From contig CALGAD010000016.1 in the NCBI GenBank assembly GCA_937951955.1, positions 36,688 to 100,687 of the forward strand: a stretch of DNA of 64,000 nt, in the 5' to 3' direction. Source of the stretch: an uncultured Bacillaceae bacterium. GTDB taxonomy: Bacteria > Bacillota > Bacilli > Bacillales > Caldibacillaceae. This document shows positions 26,669-35,938 of this stretch, one piece after another. The notes under the pieces were generated by a model. It did not search any database, was not told where the DNA came from, and saw only the letters and a program-made list of their open reading frames with translations. Position numbers and translations under genes: made by a program. Each line of letters begins with the position of its first letter. The first letter of the stretch is position 1.

Positions 26669-27199
26669 ATGTTGAAGAGGTTTTTGCCTAAAGATTATAA
26701 GCGATCGATATTTGAAATCACTCCGGAATACTTGCAAGAGCGGAATATTAAAGGGATTATTACGGATCTCGATAATACGCTAGTCGAATGGTATCGTCCC
26801 GAGGCGACTCCGGAAATTATCGAATGGTATAAACGAATGCAAAAAAACGGGATATCCGTGATGATCGTTTCGAATAATAAAAAGAAAAGGGTAAGTGGCT
26901 TTGCCAAACCCCATGGAATTCCGTATTTATATGATGCGCAAAAGCCCCGCAGTAAGTCTTTTAAAAAGGCTTTAGATTTGATGGGGTTAGATATCGACGA
27001 GACCGTCGTTATCGGTGATCAGCTGCTTACGGATATTTGGGGTGGAAATCGCCAGGGATTCCACACAATACTTGTGGCACCTGTTGCCAAAACGGATGCG
27101 ATCTGGACAAAACTGAATCGAAGAATTGAGCGGTGGATTCTCCGCTGGTTCGAGAAAAAAGGCTTGCTTGAGTGGGAGGAATTGTCGAGTGGTAAATGA
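26669..27199 (+). CDS. YqeG family HAD-IIIA phosphatase
   Basis: 176 residues. HAD motif I is DLDNTLVEW (about 36-44), motif II is the VSNN segment (about 68-71), and motif III/IV includes VIGDQLLTDIWGG (about 116-128), so the catalytic aspartates are present. Physiological substrate is unsettled. First gene of the yqeG-yqeH-yhbY-nadD-yqeK-rsfS-yqeM operon; an extended -10 (TGTTATAAT, 26571-26579) precedes it. Confidence 0.93.
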   Translation: MLKRFLPKDYKRSIFEITPEYLQERNIKGIITDLDNTLVEWYRPEATPEIIEWYKRMQKNGISVMIVSNNKKKRVSGFAKPHGIPYLYDAQKPRSKSFKKALDLMGLDIDETVVIGDQLLTDIWGGNRQGFHTILVAPVAKTDAIWTKLNRRIERWILRWFEKKGLLEWEELSSGK

Positions 27200-28295
27200 G
27201 GGAATCATTTGTATCGGCTGCGGGACGAAAATCCAAACGGATGACCCTAAGCAGCCTGGTTATACACCGGAATCTGCATTATCGAGGGATCCCGTAATCT
27301 GTCAACGGTGTTTTCGCCTCAAACATTATAATGAAGTCGTCGATGTGGAAATGGACGACGATGAATTTTTACAAATTCTGAATGAGATTGGTGAAAGCGA
27401 TAGTCTCGTTGTAAAAATAGTCGACATTTTTGATTTTAATGGCAGCTGGTTGCACGGGGTGCAGCGATTTATCGGTAACAATGAATGTTTACTCGTCGGC
27501 AATAAAGTTGATTTATTGCCGAAATCAACGAATAAAAACCGCGTGAAAAATTGGCTAGAGCACGAAGCGAAAAACCTTGGTTTGCGCCCGGTAGATGTAG
27601 TATTAGTTAGCGCGGAAAAAGGATATCATATCGATGAAGCGATGCGGATGATTGAATATTACCGAAAAGGGAAAAATGTATATGTGATTGGCTGCACGAA
27701 CGTGGGCAAATCGACCTTTATTAACCGGATTATTAAGGAAGTTACCGGGGAACAGGATATTATCACAACTTCGTTTTTCCCCGGAACAACGTTAAACCGT
27801 ATAGAAATTCCGTTAGATGATGGCCAGGCGATCTATGACACGCCCGGTATTATTAACCATCACCAGATGGCCCATTATGTCTCGAAAAAAGATTTGAAGG
27901 TGATCACGCCAAGGAAGGAAATCAAACCGAAAGTGTATCAGCTCAATGAAAAACAGACGTTATTTTTCGGGGGACTCGCCCGGCTTGATTATCTCAAAGG
28001 TGAACGGCGTTCTTTCGTTTGTTATCTGTCGAATGATTTACGCATTCACCGGACGAAACTGGAAAAAGCGGATGATTTATATGAAAGACAGAAGGGAGCC
28101 CTGCTTGCGCCACCGGATAAAAGTTATCTCGATGAATTTCCACCACTTGTCGGCCAGGAGTTTTCCATCAAGGAAGGCAAGACCGATATCGTATTTTCCG
28201 GTCTCGGCTGGGTAACGGTTACCGAACCGGATGTAGTCGTTCGTGCCTATGTGCCAAAAGGGGTTCATGTCTATTTACGGAAAGCTCTGATTTAA
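27189..28295 (+). CDS. yqeH: Ribosome biogenesis GTPase YqeH
   Basis: 368 residues. An N-terminal zinc finger (CIGC, then CQRC) is followed by a circularly permuted GTPase: G4 (NKVD) comes before G1 (GCTNVGKST) and G3 (DTPG). The C-terminal domain binds RNA. Required for 30S assembly. GTG 27189 lies eight bases after GGGAGGAA and overlaps the yqeG end by 11 bases; an ORF extension to 27126 is within yqeG and rejected. In B. subtilis aroE follows; here yhbY does. Confidence 0.95.
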   Translation: MVNEGIICIGCGTKIQTDDPKQPGYTPESALSRDPVICQRCFRLKHYNEVVDVEMDDDEFLQILNEIGESDSLVVKIVDIFDFNGSWLHGVQRFIGNNECLLVGNKVDLLPKSTNKNRVKNWLEHEAKNLGLRPVDVVLVSAEKGYHIDEAMRMIEYYRKGKNVYVIGCTNVGKSTFINRIIKEVTGEQDIITTSFFPGTTLNRIEIPLDDGQAIYDTPGIINHHQMAHYVSKKDLKVITPRKEIKPKVYQLNEKQTLFFGGLARLDYLKGERRSFVCYLSNDLRIHRTKLEKADDLYERQKGALLAPPDKSYLDEFPPLVGQEFSIKEGKTDIVFSGLGWVTVTEPDVVVRAYVPKGVHVYLRKALI

Positions 28296-28317
28296 AAATC
28301 ACGAAAGGAACGATGTC

Positions 28318-28611
28318 ATGTTAACAGGTAAGCAAAAACGCTTCTTACGGGCAAAAGCCCATCATTTAAATCCGATTTTTCAAGTTGGTAAAGGCGGCGT
28401 CAATGCCAATATGATTCAACAGCTCAATGATGCTCTGGAAGCACGGGAATTGATCAAGGTTTCGGTGCTGCAAAATAGCGAAGAGGATAAACATACGGTT
28501 GCGGAACAAATTGTGGCCGGAACCGGCGCGGACCTCGTACAAATTATCGGGAATGTGATCGTCTTATATAAAGAATCCCGGGATAAAAAGCGGATCGAAT
28601 TACCCGAGTAG
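28318..28611 (+). CDS. yhbY: Ribosome assembly RNA-binding protein YhbY (YqeI)
   Basis: 97 residues, single CRM domain. The conserved KAHHLNPIFQVGKGG segment carries the GxxG loop (about 22-25) that contacts RNA; C-terminal QIIGNVIVLYKES is typical. Binds pre-50S particles. Short 22-base gap after yqeH. Confidence 0.95.
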   Translation: MLTGKQKRFLRAKAHHLNPIFQVGKGGVNANMIQQLNDALEARELIKVSVLQNSEEDKHTVAEQIVAGTGADLVQIIGNVIVLYKESRDKKRIELPE

Positions 28612-28622
28612 GTTGGTAATAT

Positions 28623-29189
28623 ATGAAGAAAGTTGGTATTTTAGGGGGCACTTTCGATCCGGTACATACAGGCCATTTAATTATTGCCGATCAAGTGCTC
28701 TCCATTCTCGATTTAGATGAGATAAGGTTCATGCCAAATGGTCGGCCGCCGCATAAAATAAAGGAAACGAACTCGACGAATGAAGATCGGCTCAACATGC
28801 TGCAACTTGCAATCAGTGATCATCCCCGGTTTCGCATTGAAACCATTGAATTGAACCGGGACGGGAAATCATATACTTATGATACAATGGTTCTGTTGAA
28901 ACAACGGGAACCGGATACCGACTTTTATTTTATTATTGGTGCCGATATGGTGGACTATTTACCGCATTGGTACAGGGTGGACGATCTCATTTCCCTCGTT
29001 CAGTTCGTCGGTGTCAACCGCCCGGGATATCAAGGGAAGACGGATTATCCAATCGTGATGATCGATATCCCGATGATCCATATATCCTCATCGATGATTC
29101 GTGAAAAAATTAAAAAGCGGGAATCGATTCGCTATCTTGTACCCGATAAGGTACTGGAATATGTGAAGGAGCATCAATTATATGAATAG
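28623..29189 (+). CDS. nadD: Nicotinate-nucleotide adenylyltransferase
   Basis: Makes deamido-NAD from nicotinate mononucleotide and ATP. 188 residues. GGTFDPVHTGHL (8-19) contains the HxGH nucleotide site; ISSSMIRE near the C-terminus is the ISSTxIR motif. The stop overlaps the yqeK start by 8 bases, indicating coupled translation. Confidence 0.97.
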   Translation: MKKVGILGGTFDPVHTGHLIIADQVLSILDLDEIRFMPNGRPPHKIKETNSTNEDRLNMLQLAISDHPRFRIETIELNRDGKSYTYDTMVLLKQREPDTDFYFIIGADMVDYLPHWYRVDDLISLVQFVGVNRPGYQGKTDYPIVMIDIPMIHISSSMIREKIKKRESIRYLVPDKVLEYVKEHQLYE

Positions 29190-29757
29190 TGATGAAGCGT
29201 TAACGATTATTAAAGACCATTTACCGGAAAAAAGATATATCCATACGATCGGTGTTTATGAAACGGCGAAAAAACTAGCTGAACAATATGGTGCCAGTGT
29301 TAAAAAGGCAGAACTCGCTGCTATCTTTCACGATTACGCTAAATACCGTCCCGTGGAAGAAATGCGCGCGATCATTTTGCGGGAAAATTTCCCCCGGGAC
29401 TTGCTTGATTTCCATCCCGAATTGTGGCATGCTCCCGTCGGTGCCTGGTTAGTTCGGGAAGAACAGGGCATTGAGGATGAAGAGATATTAAATGCGATAA
29501 AGTACCATACGACAGGCCGGGCCAATATGACGACGCTGGAGAAGATTATTTATCTCGCTGACTATATTGAACCGAACAGAAGGCCTTTTCCCGGTCTGGA
29601 AGAAGTCCGGAAACTGGCGGAAGTCGATCTCGATCGAGCCGTCTTTCAATGCACGAAAAACTCCATCGAATATTTGCTCAGCAAAAATGCCACGATTTAC
29701 CCGGATACGATTCATACGTATAATAGTTTTTTATTAAAGAGGAGGGATAGCGTTTAA
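29182..29757 (+). CDS. yqeK: HD-domain hydrolase YqeK, bis(5'-nucleosyl)-tetraphosphatase
   Basis: 191 residues. The HD motif is HDYAKY (about 50-55), with further metal ligands at HAPVGAW and YHTTGRANM. The family cleaves diadenosine tetraphosphate symmetrically to ADP. ATG 29182 overlaps nadD. An AGAGGAGGG site for rsfS lies inside its 3' end. Confidence 0.94.
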   Translation: MNSDEALTIIKDHLPEKRYIHTIGVYETAKKLAEQYGASVKKAELAAIFHDYAKYRPVEEMRAIILRENFPRDLLDFHPELWHAPVGAWLVREEQGIEDEEILNAIKYHTTGRANMTTLEKIIYLADYIEPNRRPFPGLEEVRKLAEVDLDRAVFQCTKNSIEYLLSKNATIYPDTIHTYNSFLLKRRDSV

Positions 29758-30113
29758 TGTCCATTCGTCAGTTATTAAATATCGCTGTTCAGGCAGCGGA
29801 TGATAAAAAAGCAGAAGATATTGTCGTTTTAAATGTTCAAGGCATTTCCGCCGTTGCAGATTATTTTGTCATTTGCCATGGAAATACGGATCGGCAAGTC
29901 CAAGCAATCGTCCGGGAAATTGAGGATAAAGTGGAAGAAGCAGGCTACGAACTTTTCAGCCGTGAAGGGTATGAAGAAGCCCGCTGGGTCCTGTTAGATT
30001 TAGGCGATATTGTTGTGCACGTATTTCATCGGGAAGATCGTGAATATTACAAACTGGAAAAACTGTGGGGCGACGCACCGATTGTAGATATGGAAAGTGG
30101 ACTTGCTCAATGA
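29757..30113 (+). CDS. rsfS: Ribosomal silencing factor RsfS
   Basis: 118 residues. Binds ribosomal protein L14 (uL14) and prevents subunit joining in starvation. The DYFVICHGNTDRQVQAI block (about 36-52) and YEEARWVLLDLGDIVVHVF (about 78-96) are family hallmarks. Overlaps yqeK stop (TAATG) and the yqeM start (ATGA). Confidence 0.96.
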   Translation: MSIRQLLNIAVQAADDKKAEDIVVLNVQGISAVADYFVICHGNTDRQVQAIVREIEDKVEEAGYELFSREGYEEARWVLLDLGDIVVHVFHREDREYYKLEKLWGDAPIVDMESGLAQ

Positions 30114-30853
30114 TATATGAAAAATTTGCCTGTCTTTACGATGCATTAATGGAAGATGCGCCGTACGATCGGTGGCTTGATTTCTTTTTAACGCAACAGA
30201 AAAAATGGCATCCGGAGGCGAAAACGGTTCTCGATCTCGCCTGTGGTACCGGCGAGATTACGATTCGCTTGCAGAAAAAAGGATTCGATGTAACCGGTGT
30301 TGACCTGTCAGTCGATATGCTAACGGTTGCCCAACATAAAGCCATGGAAGCAGGGTTTACAATCCCTTTCTATGAACAGGATATGAGCCGGCTCGAAGGG
30401 CTCGGTCCTTTTGATATCGTCGTGATTTTTTGTGATTCGTTAAATTATCTGGAGACAGAAGAGCAATTTATCGCCACATTCGAGCGGGTTTATGACGTAT
30501 TGAACGAGAACGGTTTGCTTCTATTCGATGTTCATTCTCCATACAAAATTGAAAATGGGTATATCGGAAAAACCTTTGCATATAATGGAGATGATATCGC
30601 CTATATCTGGAATTGTTTTCCCGGTCCATATCCGGATTCTGTCGAACACGAACTAACGTTTTTTGTTTATGATGAGGGTACGAAACAATACGAGCGCTAT
30701 GATGAGTTGCACCGGGAACGTACATTTCCTGTGGAGCAATATGAAAAATGGCTAACTGATTGCGGATTTACAATCCGCTCCATTACCGGTGATTTTACCG
30801 ATGAAGGTTTCACGGACCGGACGGAACGGGTATTTTTTACGGTTCAAAAATAA
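30110..30853 (+). CDS. Class I SAM-dependent methyltransferase YqeM
   Basis: 247 residues. SAM motif I is VLDLACGTGEIT (about 39-50), with VTGVDLS next as motif II region. Substrate is unknown. ATG 30110 overlaps the rsfS stop; an extension to 30065 lies in rsfS. Last gene of the operon; terminator follows. Confidence 0.92.
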   Translation: MIYEKFACLYDALMEDAPYDRWLDFFLTQQKKWHPEAKTVLDLACGTGEITIRLQKKGFDVTGVDLSVDMLTVAQHKAMEAGFTIPFYEQDMSRLEGLGPFDIVVIFCDSLNYLETEEQFIATFERVYDVLNENGLLLFDVHSPYKIENGYIGKTFAYNGDDIAYIWNCFPGPYPDSVEHELTFFVYDEGTKQYERYDELHRERTFPVEQYEKWLTDCGFTIRSITGDFTDEGFTDRTERVFFTVQK

Positions 30854-30874
30854 TTAACGGTTGTACATAAAAAG

Positions 30875-30903
30875 TCAGGGAACAGGCTCCCTGATTTTTT
30901 CTA
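30875..30903 (+). terminator. Terminator of yqeG-yqeM operon
   Basis: TCAGGGA (30875-30881), loop ACAGGC, TCCCTGA (30888-30894), then six or more T. Confidence 0.92.
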
Positions 30904-30959
30904 TTTTCTACGGGATCGAGCAGGATTTTTGCGAATCGTGTCGAAAAATAAAGTAGCAT

Positions 30960-31787
30960 CTATCCATCCTGAAAATATTTTTTCACTTCCCCGATATCTT
31001 TTTGGAATTTTTGTTCGGTGGCGGCGAATATTTTCTCAAAAGTTTTATTCACTTGAGCTTCCTCTAACACTTTTATTCCTTCTCCGGTAATCCCTCCTTT
31101 GACTAACACTTTTTCCTGCAATTCCTGCAGGCTATAATAATTTCCTTCCAGTAATCTTGCCATACCGATGAGCATATTGCTGCCGAGGGTACTGGCTAAT
31201 TCCTCATCAATCGCTGTTTGTTTTACAGCAGCTTCAATAAATTTTTGCAGTAAATAGCTAAAAAATGCGGGACCGCAACTGGCAATATCCGCAGCGATGC
31301 GAACCCGCGCATCATCCACTTCAATCGGGTTGCCGACTTTCGAAAACATATTCCATATCGTTGTTTTCCAGTCTGGATTGCACTTTTCGCCGAACGTGAG
31401 CAAGAATGTCCCTTTCAACGTGCGGTTCGTAATGCTGGGTATAAGGCGCAGGCATGAAGCGGGGAGCCATTTTTCCATCTGTTCCGTTGTAATGGTACTG
31501 GCAATGGAAATGAGGCATTGATTTGGGGTGAACAGAGACTTGTATTTTTCGAGAATCGTGATTAAATCGATTTGTTTAACGCATAAAAAGATCACTTCAC
31601 TATTTTTAATTAATTCTTCTACCGTCGGGTAATACGTTAGCCGGGGGTATTTTGCCAATAACGGCCTTGCTTTTTCCATAGTGCGATTCGTTATCGCGAC
31701 CGCTTCTTCACTCGCTGCTTTTCCATCGAGTAAAGTTTCTACGAGAACTGTACCCATATTTCCGGTGCCGATGATACCGATACGCAA
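30960..31787 (-). CDS. comER: Late competence protein ComER
   Basis: 275 residues, pyrroline-5-carboxylate reductase-like. Rossmann motif GIIGTGNMG (4-12) at the N-terminus. It is transcribed away from comEA, the standard position of comER. The B. subtilis gene is dispensable for competence; reports link it to sporulation entry and biofilm formation. Enzymatic activity cannot be inferred. GGAGGG site precedes the start. Confidence 0.93.
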   Translation of the reverse strand: MRIGIIGTGNMGTVLVETLLDGKAASEEAVAITNRTMEKARPLLAKYPRLTYYPTVEELIKNSEVIFLCVKQIDLITILEKYKSLFTPNQCLISIASTITTEQMEKWLPASCLRLIPSITNRTLKGTFLLTFGEKCNPDWKTTIWNMFSKVGNPIEVDDARVRIAADIASCGPAFFSYLLQKFIEAAVKQTAIDEELASTLGSNMLIGMARLLEGNYYSLQELQEKVLVKGGITGEGIKVLEEAQVNKTFEKIFAATEQKFQKDIGEVKKYFQDG

Positions 31788-31843
31788 ACCAATCCCTCCT
31801 TTACAAACAATTCATAAAACTTTATGTAAGGAAGTGAAATTTT

Positions 31844-32494
31844 ATGACTTGGGAGAAGGTATTTGCGTGGCTCCAGGAAAAGAAGCACTGGATTTTTATC
31901 TCTGCTGGAGGCGTAATTTTCGGTATCTATTATTTATACGGTGAGTCCGAAGATTCCACTTCCGATTATTCTTCCTTCTCGGGGGATGTGGAAGAGGAAA
32001 TGCTTGTAACCGATGAAGAGTATTCTGTTGAAACGGAAGAAAGAGAGGAAAATCTCGTGATGATGGTCGATGTCAAAGGAGCGGTGGAAAAGCCCGGTGT
32101 TTACCCGGTTTTTGAAGGGGAACGGGTGATCGATGTGCTGGAGCGGGCCGGATTGCAGGCGGAAGCGGATGATTCGAAAATCAACTTATCGCAAAAAGTG
32201 TACGATGAAATGATTATTTACGTCCCGCATAAAGGGGAAGAGCTCGATCAATCTTTCCTTGAATTTTCAGGCAGTGGGAGTCCCGCGAGTGAAGCGAATC
32301 GCAAAGTAAATATTAATACAGCGGATAGCAATGAATTGCAGAGCCTGCCCGGTATTGGACCGGCCAAAGCCCAGGCAATTATCGAATATCGGGAAAGTTC
32401 CGGTCCTTTCCAAAAAATAGAAGATATCATGAATGTATCCGGAATCGGTGAAAAATCGTTTGAAAAGCTGAAAGACCATATTTCCGTGAACTAG
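31844..32494 (+). CDS. comEA: Competence protein ComEA, DNA receptor
   Basis: 216 residues: N-terminal membrane segment (about 16-33), acidic linker, SLBB domain (about 70-125, starting MVDVKGAVEKPGVY), and C-terminal helix-hairpin-helix DNA-binding domain (VNINTADSNELQSLPGIGPAKA, split by my spacing, about 153-216). Binds double-stranded DNA at the cell surface and passes it to ComEC. ATG 31844 follows AAGGAAGTG. Confidence 0.96.
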   Translation: MTWEKVFAWLQEKKHWIFISAGGVIFGIYYLYGESEDSTSDYSSFSGDVEEEMLVTDEEYSVETEEREENLVMMVDVKGAVEKPGVYPVFEGERVIDVLERAGLQAEADDSKINLSQKVYDEMIIYVPHKGEELDQSFLEFSGSGSPASEANRKVNINTADSNELQSLPGIGPAKAQAIIEYRESSGPFQKIEDIMNVSGIGEKSFEKLKDHISVN

Positions 32495-32573
32495 ATTTGT
32501 TATCCATGTTGACGGGCTATTCTTTTTCCGATTAAACTAGAGATAACTGATTGTAAAGAAAGAGGGACTGACA

Positions 32574-33056
32574 TTGGAACGAATCGACTGGAAACAATAT
32601 TTTATCGCAACAAGTTTCTTGCTATCATCGCGCAGCACTTGTACAAGGCTAGCTGTGGGAGCTACCATCGTTCGTGATAAACGAATTATCGCCGGCGGGT
32701 ATAACGGATCAATTGCCGGTGGTGAACACTGTATTGACAAGGGCTGTTATGTAGTTGACGGGCATTGTATCCGCACCATCCATGCGGAAATGAACGCCAT
32801 TTTACAATGTGCCAAATTCGGTGTACCAACGGAAGGTGCAGAAATTTATGTGACCCATTTTCCTTGCCTCCAATGTACAAAATCAATTATCCAGGCGGGA
32901 ATCCGTACCATCTTCTATGCGGAAGATTATCGCAATCATCCGTATGCCCTCGAGCTATTAAAAGAAGCGAATGTCAAAGTGGAAAAAGTCCCCTTTGATC
33001 TTGAGTATTTAACGAGAGTGATCGACAACCGCCAGAATGCTACAGGAAATCATTAA
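32574..33056 (+). CDS. comEB: ComEB, dCMP deaminase family
   Basis: 160 residues. Zinc site: HAEMNAI (His and catalytic Glu, about 68-74) and PCLQC (about 97-101). Family converts dCMP to dUMP; in B. subtilis it also serves as a late competence operon member. The start is TTG 32574 after AGAGGGAC. It lies between comEA and comEC. Confidence 0.95.
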   Translation: MERIDWKQYFIATSFLLSSRSTCTRLAVGATIVRDKRIIAGGYNGSIAGGEHCIDKGCYVVDGHCIRTIHAEMNAILQCAKFGVPTEGAEIYVTHFPCLQCTKSIIQAGIRTIFYAEDYRNHPYALELLKEANVKVEKVPFDLEYLTRVIDNRQNATGNH

Positions 33057-33114
33057 ATCGATATTAAACCTTTTATTCTATTGATATCTTGCAAGCGGTG
33101 AAGGGGGGATTCGC

Positions 33115-35430
33115 ATTTTTTACGGGATTTTTAGCTATTTTTGCTTAACCTCCCTTATCGCCTTTTTATCCTATCACCATTTTCCGTTGGGGTTCGGGAC
33201 TGCACTTTTATTGTTTCTTCTGTGGAAAACACGTTTTTCAAGAAAACATTTATATGTACTTGTGGCCGGATACTTTTTCTGGTTTCTTTTCTTTAATATG
33301 GAACTTGGTGATACAACTAGCGAAATGGAAGCGGAAATACGAAATTTCAACATTCGCTTCATCGAATTTCCTGATTTTGATGGCAATCGCCTCCGGAGTT
33401 TCGTAAAAACGGAAAATGGAGAAAAGTTTCAACTCATCTATTACATAAAGAGAAAAGATGAAAAAGAGCAGCTGCAAAACGACCTGCAACCGGGAATCAT
33501 CTGTTCTGTGGAAGGTCAGCTTAAAATCCCGATGGCACCAACGAATCCGAATGCGTTTAATTACCGAACCCATTTGCGGACACAAGGTGTGGCATACATA
33601 CTCTCGGTTGAAAAATTCAATGCGTGTTCATACGGAAAGAAAACGTTGCTGGACCGATTACGTATGATTCGGGAGCAGGGAATGCAACGGATCGAGGAAG
33701 CTTTTCCGGAAGAAGCGGCTCCGTTTATTAATGCCCTCTTGTTCGGAGAATCTGGCGATATTGAACGAACGATTATGGAGGATTATCAAAAACTCGGAAT
33801 TTCCCATCTATTGGCGATATCCGGAACGCATATTACCATTTTGACGATTTTTCTATATGTTTCTCTCGTTCGTCTCGGTTTAACGAAAGAGACGGCATCT
33901 GTTACTTTACTTATTTTTTTACCGATTTACTGTATTTTAGCCGGCGCTTCCCCATCGGTGAACCGGGCGGTGGTGATGGCCTGGATGGTATTGTTTTTCT
34001 CGCGCCAGCGTTTTTTCCTGCAACCCCTGGATGCATTAGGAATCACGTACACGATCTTTATGTTGATCAATCCGTACAATATATATCATGTCGGTTTTCA
34101 ACTGTCGTACCTCGTCACTACGGGAATCATTTTATCACGAAAGCTTTTGCAAAAGTGGCAGCATCCACTGCTGCAAACCGCCATGGTTTCCGCAATTGCA
34201 CAATGGGTGAGTATCCCTATTCTCCTTTACCACTTTTATGAGTTTTCATTAATAAGCTTTTTCGTCAATATTTTGTATGTCCCCTTGTACTCCCTGTTGA
34301 TTTTGCCCCTTTCTTTTATCGTTTTTATACTGCTCGTCGTCATTCCCAAACTCACCGCTCCTCTAGTCGCATTTCTTACTTTCCTTCTCCATCTTGCCAA
34401 TGAACTGGCGCAGTGGTTCCGCTCGTTTTCTCATTTCTCTATCATCCTGGGTAAACCGGTTATATTCGTGTTTTTGCTTTATTGTTTCTGTTTTTTACTC
34501 GTCCTTATTTTTCTGGAAAGGAAAATTCTTAATAAAAGACTTGTCGTTTTGATCATCACTCCATTTCTTCTCCATTTATTGACGGGCAAATACTCGCCAC
34601 AAGGTGAAGTAACGGTTCTCGATGTTGGCCAGGGCGATAGTATTTTTATTCGTCTGCCCTTTAACCAGGGGAATTACTTAATTGATACCGGGGGAGCGGT
34701 CCCTTTTAACGAGGAAGCCTGGGAGGTGCGGAAAAATCCTTTTGATCCGGGACAATATATTATTATTCCTTTTTTAAAAAGCCGCGGGGTTGACCATCTC
34801 GATAAACTAATCATAACCCACGGTGACTGGGATCATCTCGGTTCTGCCCGATCAATCGTAGATACGTTTTCAGTGAAGGAAGTGGTAGTGGGAAAAACGG
34901 TGACAAAAAAGGAGACGGAAAACGAATTGCTTATTTATCTCAGGGAACAAAATCTTCCCATCGTTGAAGGATATCAAGGATTAAAATGGGAACAGGGACA
35001 TTACCGTTTTTACATCCTTGCGCCAGAAAAAGGGGCTGTCTCCGGAAACGATGCGTCGCTCGTTATTTATACCGAGCTCGGGGAATACCGCTGGCTTTTT
35101 ACCGGCGATATTGAAGAAGAAGGAGAAAAGAAACTGTTACAAGCCTATCCGAATCTTCGGGCAGATGTATTAAAAGTCGCCCATCATGGCAGCCGCACTT
35201 CCACGACGGATTTCTTTTTAGATAAAATTCGCCCGGAGATCGCCATCATTTCCGCCGGCAGGAATAACCGGTTTGGTCATCCCCACGCGGAGGTTATCGC
35301 GAATTTATCCGAGCGTCATATCCAAATATACCGGACCGATCGCCACGGTGCCGTCACTTATTCCTTCTTTTTGGGGAAAGGCTGGTTTACGCCATACTAT
35401 GTAGAGGAGGGGAACCTTTTTAAAGAATAA
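33115..35430 (+). CDS. comEC: ComEC/Rec2, DNA uptake channel (probable AUU start)
   Basis: 771 residues from ATT 33115, matching the usual length (about 775). N-terminal membrane and DUF4131 region, central competence domain with many membrane segments (about 240-520), and C-terminal metallo-beta-lactamase domain: LDVGQGDSIFIRLPF, THGDWDHLGSA (metal site) and VAHHGSRTS. Transports single-stranded DNA into the cytoplasm. The frame is open from 33085. AAGGGGGG (33101-33108) lies six bases before ATT 33115, and no ATG/GTG/TTG exists in frame until TTG 33187, which lacks a binding site and removes the first hydrophobic segment. Confidence 0.9.
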   Translation: MFYGIFSYFCLTSLIAFLSYHHFPLGFGTALLLFLLWKTRFSRKHLYVLVAGYFFWFLFFNMELGDTTSEMEAEIRNFNIRFIEFPDFDGNRLRSFVKTENGEKFQLIYYIKRKDEKEQLQNDLQPGIICSVEGQLKIPMAPTNPNAFNYRTHLRTQGVAYILSVEKFNACSYGKKTLLDRLRMIREQGMQRIEEAFPEEAAPFINALLFGESGDIERTIMEDYQKLGISHLLAISGTHITILTIFLYVSLVRLGLTKETASVTLLIFLPIYCILAGASPSVNRAVVMAWMVLFFSRQRFFLQPLDALGITYTIFMLINPYNIYHVGFQLSYLVTTGIILSRKLLQKWQHPLLQTAMVSAIAQWVSIPILLYHFYEFSLISFFVNILYVPLYSLLILPLSFIVFILLVVIPKLTAPLVAFLTFLLHLANELAQWFRSFSHFSIILGKPVIFVFLLYCFCFLLVLIFLERKILNKRLVVLIITPFLLHLLTGKYSPQGEVTVLDVGQGDSIFIRLPFNQGNYLIDTGGAVPFNEEAWEVRKNPFDPGQYIIIPFLKSRGVDHLDKLIITHGDWDHLGSARSIVDTFSVKEVVVGKTVTKKETENELLIYLREQNLPIVEGYQGLKWEQGHYRFYILAPEKGAVSGNDASLVIYTELGEYRWLFTGDIEEEGEKKLLQAYPNLRADVLKVAHHGSRTSTTDFFLDKIRPEIAIISAGRNNRFGHPHAEVIANLSERHIQIYRTDRHGAVTYSFFLGKGWFTPYYVEEGNLFKE

Positions 35431-35449
35431 GCATATGAATAATAAAAGA

Positions 35450-35476
35450 AAGACTGCTCGTTAAAGCAGTCTTTTA
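35450..35476. terminator. Terminator between comEC and yqzM
   Basis: AAGACTGCT (35450-35458) and AGCAGTCTT (35465-35473) with flanking A-rich and TTTTA tracts; usable by both convergent genes. Confidence 0.85.
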
Positions 35477-35527
35477 ATAACCTCTTTTCTAAATATTTAT
35501 GAATGAGTCCAGATGTATATTTATGTA

Positions 35528-35662
35528 TCAAGAACCGAGGATTTGAATCACCACGGCAATGATAAAAATAGTGGCGAAAAATCCAAAGGAAACGATAAAC
35601 CCTACGGCAGAATCAACAAAATCATTGCGTTTCGATTGCACATCGTGTTCAAACTCGTTCAC
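35528..35662 (-). CDS. YqzM family small membrane protein
   Basis: 44 residues. N-terminus MNEFEHDVQSKRNDFVDSA (position 1 encoded by GTG) is amphipathic and charged; residues about 20-40 form one membrane helix ending ILGS. Matches YqzM, found beside comEC in Bacillus; function unknown. GTG 35662 is five bases after GGGAGGGG. Too short for most gene callers. Confidence 0.9.
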   Translation of the reverse strand: MNEFEHDVQSKRNDFVDSAVGFIVSFGFFATIFIIAVVIQILGS

Positions 35663-35795
35663 ATACACCCCTCCCTTTGTCTGAATCCAGTATACTTGAA
35701 AATTCGAAAAAAATCTACAATTTCATTCCCTTCCTGAATTGTTAACTGTTGTCACAAATAAAGGGGCATGATCGTGGGAAAAAATATAGATACAC

Positions 35796-35938
35796 CGCTG
35801 GAAAATTTGTTCCCGGGACAGGTTCTCCAGCGTTTATCATAAATCGGGAATTGACCATCCGGTCAATTCCCTGTACTCTCTTATAGAAAACTACATAAAA
35901 GATTTTCCTTCCCCACTTGTCAGGGAAGGTTTTTTTTC
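35796..35938 (+). other. Three tandem hairpins upstream of holA, last is a terminator
   Basis: Hairpin 1: CGCTGGA (35796-35802) with TCCAGCG (35826-35832), enclosing TCCCGGGA. Hairpin 2: GGGAATTGACC (35846-35856), loop ATCC, exact complement (35861-35871). Hairpin 3: CCTTCCC (35907-35913) with GGGAAGG (35923-35929) then eight T. The last is a clear intrinsic terminator just before holA. Either a small structured RNA or an attenuated holA leader. I match it to no known riboswitch. Confidence 0.5.
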
